From: Gemmatimonadota bacterium
Lineage (GTDB): Bacteria > Gemmatimonadota > Gemmatimonadetes > Gemmatimonadales > GWC2-71-9
Length of the DNA: 42,741 nucleotides
Direction: 5' to 3'
Assembly (NCBI GenBank): GCA_016794825.1
Contig: JAEUJH010000694.1
Location: forward strand, 1-42,741
The notes under the pieces were generated by a model. The model searched no databases, was not told the origin of the DNA, and worked only from the letters and a program-made list of their open reading frames with translations. Made by a program: the position numbers and the translations under genes. Of this stretch, positions 39,288-42,741 are shown in pieces. Each line of letters opens with the position of its first letter. Positions within the stretch are counted from its first letter, which is position 1.

Positions 39288-40808
39288 ATGATTCGCCGCC
39301 AGAACGCGGTCGTGTCGGCCCTCATCGGGCTGTCGATCGCCACCGTCGCGACGGCCCAGCGGCCTCGCAGCTTTGCCGACCTCCGCGGGTTCGACGAATG
39401 GGTGACCACCACGATGGCCGAGTGGCACATTCCCGGTCTGGCGATCGGGGTGATCCGCGACGGTCAGGTCGTCGTCGCCAAGGGCTACGGATTCCGGGAT
39501 GTCGAGGGGCGCGAGCCGGTGACCTCGCGGACCGTCATGGGCATCGGGTCCAACTCGAAGTCGTTCACGGTCGTCCTGATGGGCATGCTGGCCGACGAGA
39601 AGAAGCTCGACTGGGACGCGCCCGTCCGGACCTATCTCTCTGACTTCCGGCTGTGGGACGACTTTGCCACCCGCGAGATGACCCCCAAGGACCTCGTCAG
39701 TCACCGGTCCGGGCTGCCCCGTCACGACAACGCGTGGTACGGCCGGCCATTTTCCCGCGAGGAACTCTATCAGCGGCTTCGGTATCTGGAGCCGAACGCC
39801 TCGTTCCGGAGCCGTTACCAGTACCAGAACCTGATGTTCATGACCGCCGGCTACCTGGTCGAGAAAATTTCGGGACGCGGGTGGGACGAACTGATCCGCG
39901 ATCGGATCTTCATGCCGCTCGGGATGCTCCGCTCCAACACCTCGGTGCGCGAGACCCCCGGCGCCGGCGACTTCGCCTTCCCGTACACCTGGCGCAACGA
40001 CTCGCTGATCCGTCTGCCGTTCCGCAACATCGACGCCGTCGGCCCGGCCGGGTCCATCAACTCGTCGGTCGACGACATGCTGAATTACATCCAGTTCCGG
40101 ATCGACCAGGGGCAATTCGGCGGCAAACGGCTCCTCTCGGAGGCCAACGAGAGGTTGATGCAGTCGCCCCAGATGGTGACCGGGGCCTCGGTGGATCATC
40201 CCGAGCTGGGGCACGCCGCCTACGGTCTCGGCGTCGGGGTTTCGACGTACCGGGGTGCCAAGCTGGTGTCGCACGGCGGGGGGATCGACGGCTACATCTC
40301 GGCGATGTCGTGGATGCCCGACGAACGAATTGGCATCGTGGTGCTCACCAATCTGTCGGGCAACAACCCGGTGCCGACCATCGTGATGCGGACGATGTAC
40401 GATCGGCTGCTCGGCGTCCCGGCGGTGGACTGGGTGGCTCGACAGCGCGCCGCCGACGCCCGGGCTCGGGAGCGCCAGGAAAGGACTCGCCAGGAGCGCC
40501 TGGCCGACCGCCGGCCGGGGACCCAGCCGAGCCATGGCATCGCCGACTACGCGGGAACCTACGAGCATCCGGGGTACGGGACGCTGGTCATTGCCCCGAG
40601 TTCGGGCCTGGACCTGACGGCCACCCTGGCCCCGCACCAGGCCCGGCTGACCCACTTCCACTACGACGTCTGGGAAATCCAGGACCCGGGCGGCGTGGTG
40701 CCGTTCTCCGGGCGGGTCCGCTTCGTCACCAACGCCAAGGGCGTCGTCGAGCGGGTGCTCGTTCCGCTCGAGCCGGCCGGGGCGGACATCGCGTTCGTCC
40801 GGAAATGA
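39288..40808 (+). CDS. Class C beta-lactamase-like serine hydrolase
   Basis: 506 residues from ATG 39288, with AAGGAG about 9 nt upstream and a signal peptide (ALIGLSIATVATAQ). Catalytic motifs are SxxK at Ser88-Lys91 (GSNSKSF), YxN at Tyr177-Asn179 (YQYQN) and an HGG motif in KLVSHGGGIDGY in place of KTG. The C-terminal 100 residues resemble the DUF3471 lipocalin-like domain (YAGTYEHPGYGTLVI). Homologues include esterases, D-aminopeptidases and D,D-peptidases; true beta-lactamase activity is unlikely to be its main role. The stop overlaps the ATG of the YtcJ-type amidohydrolase (ATGA), a recurring pair of secreted hydrolases. It diverges from NagB-LmbE across only 47 bp. Confidence 0.92.
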   Translation: MIRRQNAVVSALIGLSIATVATAQRPRSFADLRGFDEWVTTTMAEWHIPGLAIGVIRDGQVVVAKGYGFRDVEGREPVTSRTVMGIGSNSKSFTVVLMGMLADEKKLDWDAPVRTYLSDFRLWDDFATREMTPKDLVSHRSGLPRHDNAWYGRPFSREELYQRLRYLEPNASFRSRYQYQNLMFMTAGYLVEKISGRGWDELIRDRIFMPLGMLRSNTSVRETPGAGDFAFPYTWRNDSLIRLPFRNIDAVGPAGSINSSVDDMLNYIQFRIDQGQFGGKRLLSEANERLMQSPQMVTGASVDHPELGHAAYGLGVGVSTYRGAKLVSHGGGIDGYISAMSWMPDERIGIVVLTNLSGNNPVPTIVMRTMYDRLLGVPAVDWVARQRAADARARERQERTRQERLADRRPGTQPSHGIADYAGTYEHPGYGTLVIAPSSGLDLTATLAPHQARLTHFHYDVWEIQDPGGVVPFSGRVRFVTNAKGVVERVLVPLEPAGADIAFVRK

Positions 40809-42526
40809 CGATCCGTCGGCTGCTGGTCGGGATCCTTCTGGCGACGGGCTGCGACCGGTCGACGCCGGCCGACCTGATCCTGACCAACGCGCGGGTCTAT
40901 TCGCTCGCCTGGGGAGAGCCGGATTCCGCCGGCCGGCCCGCCAAGGACGCGCCCTATGGGCCCCAGGGCTGGCATCCCGACGCCGGTGCCGTGGCCATCA
41001 CCGACGGCCTCATCACTTTCGTCGGTTCGGTCGAGGAGGCAGCCCGGTTCCGCGACTCATCCACCCGGGTCATCGATCTCGGCGGCGCCACCCTGGTGCC
41101 GGGACTGATCGACTCGCACACCCATGTGGCCGAGTTGGCGCTCAACCTGGCTCGCCTCGATCTGATCGGGGTGGCCACCGAGGCGGAGGTCGTCGAGCGG
41201 GTCGCGGCGCGCGCCCAATCGGTGCCCAAGGGCGAGTGGATCGTCGGCTATGGATGGGACGAAGGGGCCTGGGCCAATCGCTATCCGACCCACGAAGCGC
41301 TCACGAGAGCGGTGCCGGATCACCCGGTATTCCTCCGGAGCCTGCATGGGTTTGCCGGGTGGGCCAATCGGATGGCGCTGGAGCGGGCCGGGATCGGCGC
41401 CGCGACCGTTGCGCCGATCGGAGGCTCGATCCTGACGGATCGCGGCGGCGCGCCGACGGGGGTGGTCCTCAATCGGGCGGTGACCTTGCTCGAGGCCGCC
41501 ATCCCGGCACCGACGCCCGATCAGCTGGCCGAGCGACTGGCCGTGGCGCTCGATACGATGGCGGGCCGCGGGTACGTCGCCGTTCACGAGGCGGGCACCG
41601 ACGCCGCGACGCTCGCGGCGTTCGAGCGGTTGGAGCAGACGGGCCGGCTCCCGATTCGAGTCTCCGCGATGTTGTCGGCCCGGGACACCGCCCTGACCCG
41701 CGAGTGGCTGGCCCGCGGCCCGCTCCGCGATCCGACTCGACGACTGCGGGTCGCCGCGGTCAAGGCGTACTATGACGGCGCGCTGGGCAGCCGAGGGGCG
41801 CGGCTGCTCGAGGACTACGCGGACAGCGCCGGCCACCGCGGAACGAGCGGCGAGAACTACGGCTTCGATCGCGCGGCGGTGGCCGCCCTGATGCGGGCCG
41901 GCTTTCAAGCCGCCATCCACGCCATCGGCGATGCCGGCAACCGGGAAGTCCTGGCCTTCATCGATTCGGTGTCCAAGGCCGCCCCGGGCAGTCGGGCGGG
42001 CCGACACCGGATCGAGCACGCCCAGGTCGTCCATCCCGACGACTTTGCCCGGTTCCGGGCCGCCGGGGTCATCGCGTCGATGGAGCCGCCCCACGCCGTC
42101 GAGGACATGCCCTGGGCCGAGGCTCGACTCGGGCCGGATCGGATCGGCGGCGCGTACGCTTGGCGGACGATGCGGCGTTTCGGGATCCCGCTGATCCTCA
42201 ACTCCGATCTGCCCGGTTCCGACTTCGACTTCTACTACGGGTTCCATTCCGCCGTGACCCGGCGGGATCGGAGCGGTCGGCCGTTCGAGGGGTGGTTCCC
42301 GGAGCAACGGCTGTCGCCCGAGGAGGCGTTGCGGGGCTACACGAGTTGGGCGGCGTTCTCGTCGTTCGATGAGGCGGTCACCGGTATCATCGCGCCGGGC
42401 CGCTGGGCCGATCTCACGGCCCTGGACGTCGATCCGTTGGCGTTCGGGGAACGGGAGCCGGTGCTCCTGCTGCGGGGAAAGCCGGTGCTGACCGTGGTCG
42501 GGGGGCAGGTGGCGTTCGAACGCTGA
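40805..42526 (+). CDS. YtcJ-type amidohydrolase lipoprotein
   Basis: 573 residues. The start MTIRRLLVGILLATGC is a lipoprotein signal (cysteine 16). The amidohydrolase_3 fold has the metal motif LIDSHTHV, later KAYYDGALGSRGA (lysine), IHAIGDAGN, HRIEHAQVVHP and the final aspartate in LNSDLPGSDFDFYYGFH. YtcJ-like enzymes hydrolyse cyclic amides or N-acyl bonds; known homologues include N-substituted formamide deformylases. The exported, lipid-anchored form differs from the cytosolic YtcJ proteins, and pairs here with a secreted serine hydrolase by a 4-bp overlap. The left edge of the window starts another amidohydrolase of the same superfamily. The stop is clear and only repeat-rich sequence follows. 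Confidence 0.92.
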   Translation: MTIRRLLVGILLATGCDRSTPADLILTNARVYSLAWGEPDSAGRPAKDAPYGPQGWHPDAGAVAITDGLITFVGSVEEAARFRDSSTRVIDLGGATLVPGLIDSHTHVAELALNLARLDLIGVATEAEVVERVAARAQSVPKGEWIVGYGWDEGAWANRYPTHEALTRAVPDHPVFLRSLHGFAGWANRMALERAGIGAATVAPIGGSILTDRGGAPTGVVLNRAVTLLEAAIPAPTPDQLAERLAVALDTMAGRGYVAVHEAGTDAATLAAFERLEQTGRLPIRVSAMLSARDTALTREWLARGPLRDPTRRLRVAAVKAYYDGALGSRGARLLEDYADSAGHRGTSGENYGFDRAAVAALMRAGFQAAIHAIGDAGNREVLAFIDSVSKAAPGSRAGRHRIEHAQVVHPDDFARFRAAGVIASMEPPHAVEDMPWAEARLGPDRIGGAYAWRTMRRFGIPLILNSDLPGSDFDFYYGFHSAVTRRDRSGRPFEGWFPEQRLSPEEALRGYTSWAAFSSFDEAVTGIIAPGRWADLTALDVDPLAFGEREPVLLLRGKPVLTVVGGQVAFER

Positions 42527-42564
42527 CGACCGTCGGCTCGGTGGATCCGCCGGACCAGTCCGAG

Positions 42565-42627
42565 CCGCCGGACCCGCCGGACCCGCCGGAGCCGCCGGAG
42601 CCGCCGGTGCCGCCGGTGCCGCCAGAA
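42565..42627. repeat. Tandem 9-bp repeat, seven units (CCGCCGGNN)
   Basis: Seven units of CCGCCG followed by GAC, GAC, GAG, GAG, GTG, GTG, then CCGCCA-GAA. They lie 39 bp after the amidohydrolase stop. In one plus frame they would encode PPD, PPD, PPE, PPE, PPV, PPV, PPE, but this frame has no start in view. On the minus strand a different open frame (42414-42740) would give a Gly/Gly/Ser-Thr tail after a plausible helix at the window edge (CRDEYARLAASWERLLRPHG); it overlaps the amidohydrolase by 113 bp, so the coding strand is unresolved. Confidence 0.6.
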
Positions 42628-42741
42628 CCCGGCGCGATTCGCGGGATGGTCGGGATCCCCGCCGTCCGGGCCGGAGGTCTTCCGTGGGGGCGGAGCAGCC
42701 GTTCCCATGATGCCGCCAGCCGGGCGTACTCGTCCCGGCAG

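Noticed and set aside
42414-42740. Minus-strand CDS fragment at the right edge
   Set aside because: The 108-codon frame looks partly protein-like, but it would overlap the well-supported amidohydrolase by 113 bp and its start is outside the window, so it is only mentioned with the repeat.
1-42741. tRNA, rRNA, CRISPR, insertion sequences or prophage
   Set aside because: No cloverleaf-like segment, rRNA-like stretch, spaced direct-repeat array, transposase or phage gene could be recognised on either strand.

Overview
The window is a high-GC (about 70% by eye) bacterial chromosome segment carrying 36 complete protein genes, one gene cut by the left edge and one recognisable pseudogene remnant. 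I see no rRNA, tRNA, CRISPR array, insertion sequence or phage gene. The gene content (secreted six-bladed propeller lipoprotein, YtcJ-type amidohydrolases, serine beta-lactamase-like hydrolases, CocE/NonD hydrolase, DUF2306, DUF2231, ADP-forming CoA ligase, NagB-LmbE fusion) and Bacteroidota-like TANNTT promoter boxes suggest a member of the FCB superphylum, most likely Gemmatimonadota. That assignment is inference.

Layout. 1-5788 (minus): propeller lipoprotein, Tat-exported Gfo/Idh/MocA oxidoreductase, DUF1080 3-keto-glycoside hydrolase-like protein, GNAT-aminotransferase fusion and the start of an amidohydrolase, closely packed as an operon. 5973-6467 (plus): a ComEA-like double helix-hairpin-helix protein with a strong hairpin terminator. 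6548-10667 (minus): a glycosyltransferase-like small protein, a cysteine synthase homologue, and a DUF2207-LemA pair. 10768-16239 (plus): an operon of an old yellow enzyme, a family-5 solute-binding-like lipoprotein, a histidine kinase and an NtrC-type sigma-54 activator, followed by a TPR lipoprotein with a possible sigma-54 promoter. 17662-17723: a frameshifted 5' fragment of a yjbQ/UPF0047 gene. 17751-24015: a cyclophilin lipoprotein and two paralogous secreted Rossmann-like proteins that flank an ADP-forming acyl-CoA ligase and a DUF1460 amidase. 24083-27589 (minus): an OmpR-type two-component system coupled to a GntP permease. 27672-30898: a membrane-anchored LuxR-type regulator divergent from DUF2231, 1-Cys peroxiredoxin and a membrane endonuclease/phosphatase-family protein. 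30923-34748 (minus): CocE hydrolase, NTT-type transporter and a 96-residue membrane protein. 34862-39240: DUF2306 and a prolyl-tRNA editing protein (plus), then PAP2 phosphatase, isoprenylcysteine/lipid A methyltransferase-like protein and NagB-LmbE (minus). 39288-42526 (plus): a class C beta-lactamase-like hydrolase coupled to a YtcJ amidohydrolase lipoprotein, then a 9-bp tandem repeat.

Main points for a second look: (1) the octamer CGTTAGGC occurs at least nine times, five of them forming the stop codon of a gene and three supplying rare TTA leucine codons; (2) most lead genes carry a TANNTT -10 box, and for three starts it sits exactly 5 nt before the ATG, implying leaderless mRNAs; (3) a perfect 10-bp inverted repeat brackets the -10 box of the peroxiredoxin gene, and its core recurs between the LuxR-like and DUF2231 genes; (4) the solute-binding-like lipoprotein is wired directly to a kinase and a sigma-54 activator; (5) the secreted paralogue pair has no function I can name.

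No gene-free stretch exceeds 300 bp. The longest are 16240-16525 (candidate regulatory elements), 6992-7236 (one hairpin), 17531-17750 (terminator plus the yjbQ remnant) and 42527-42741 (the tandem repeat).
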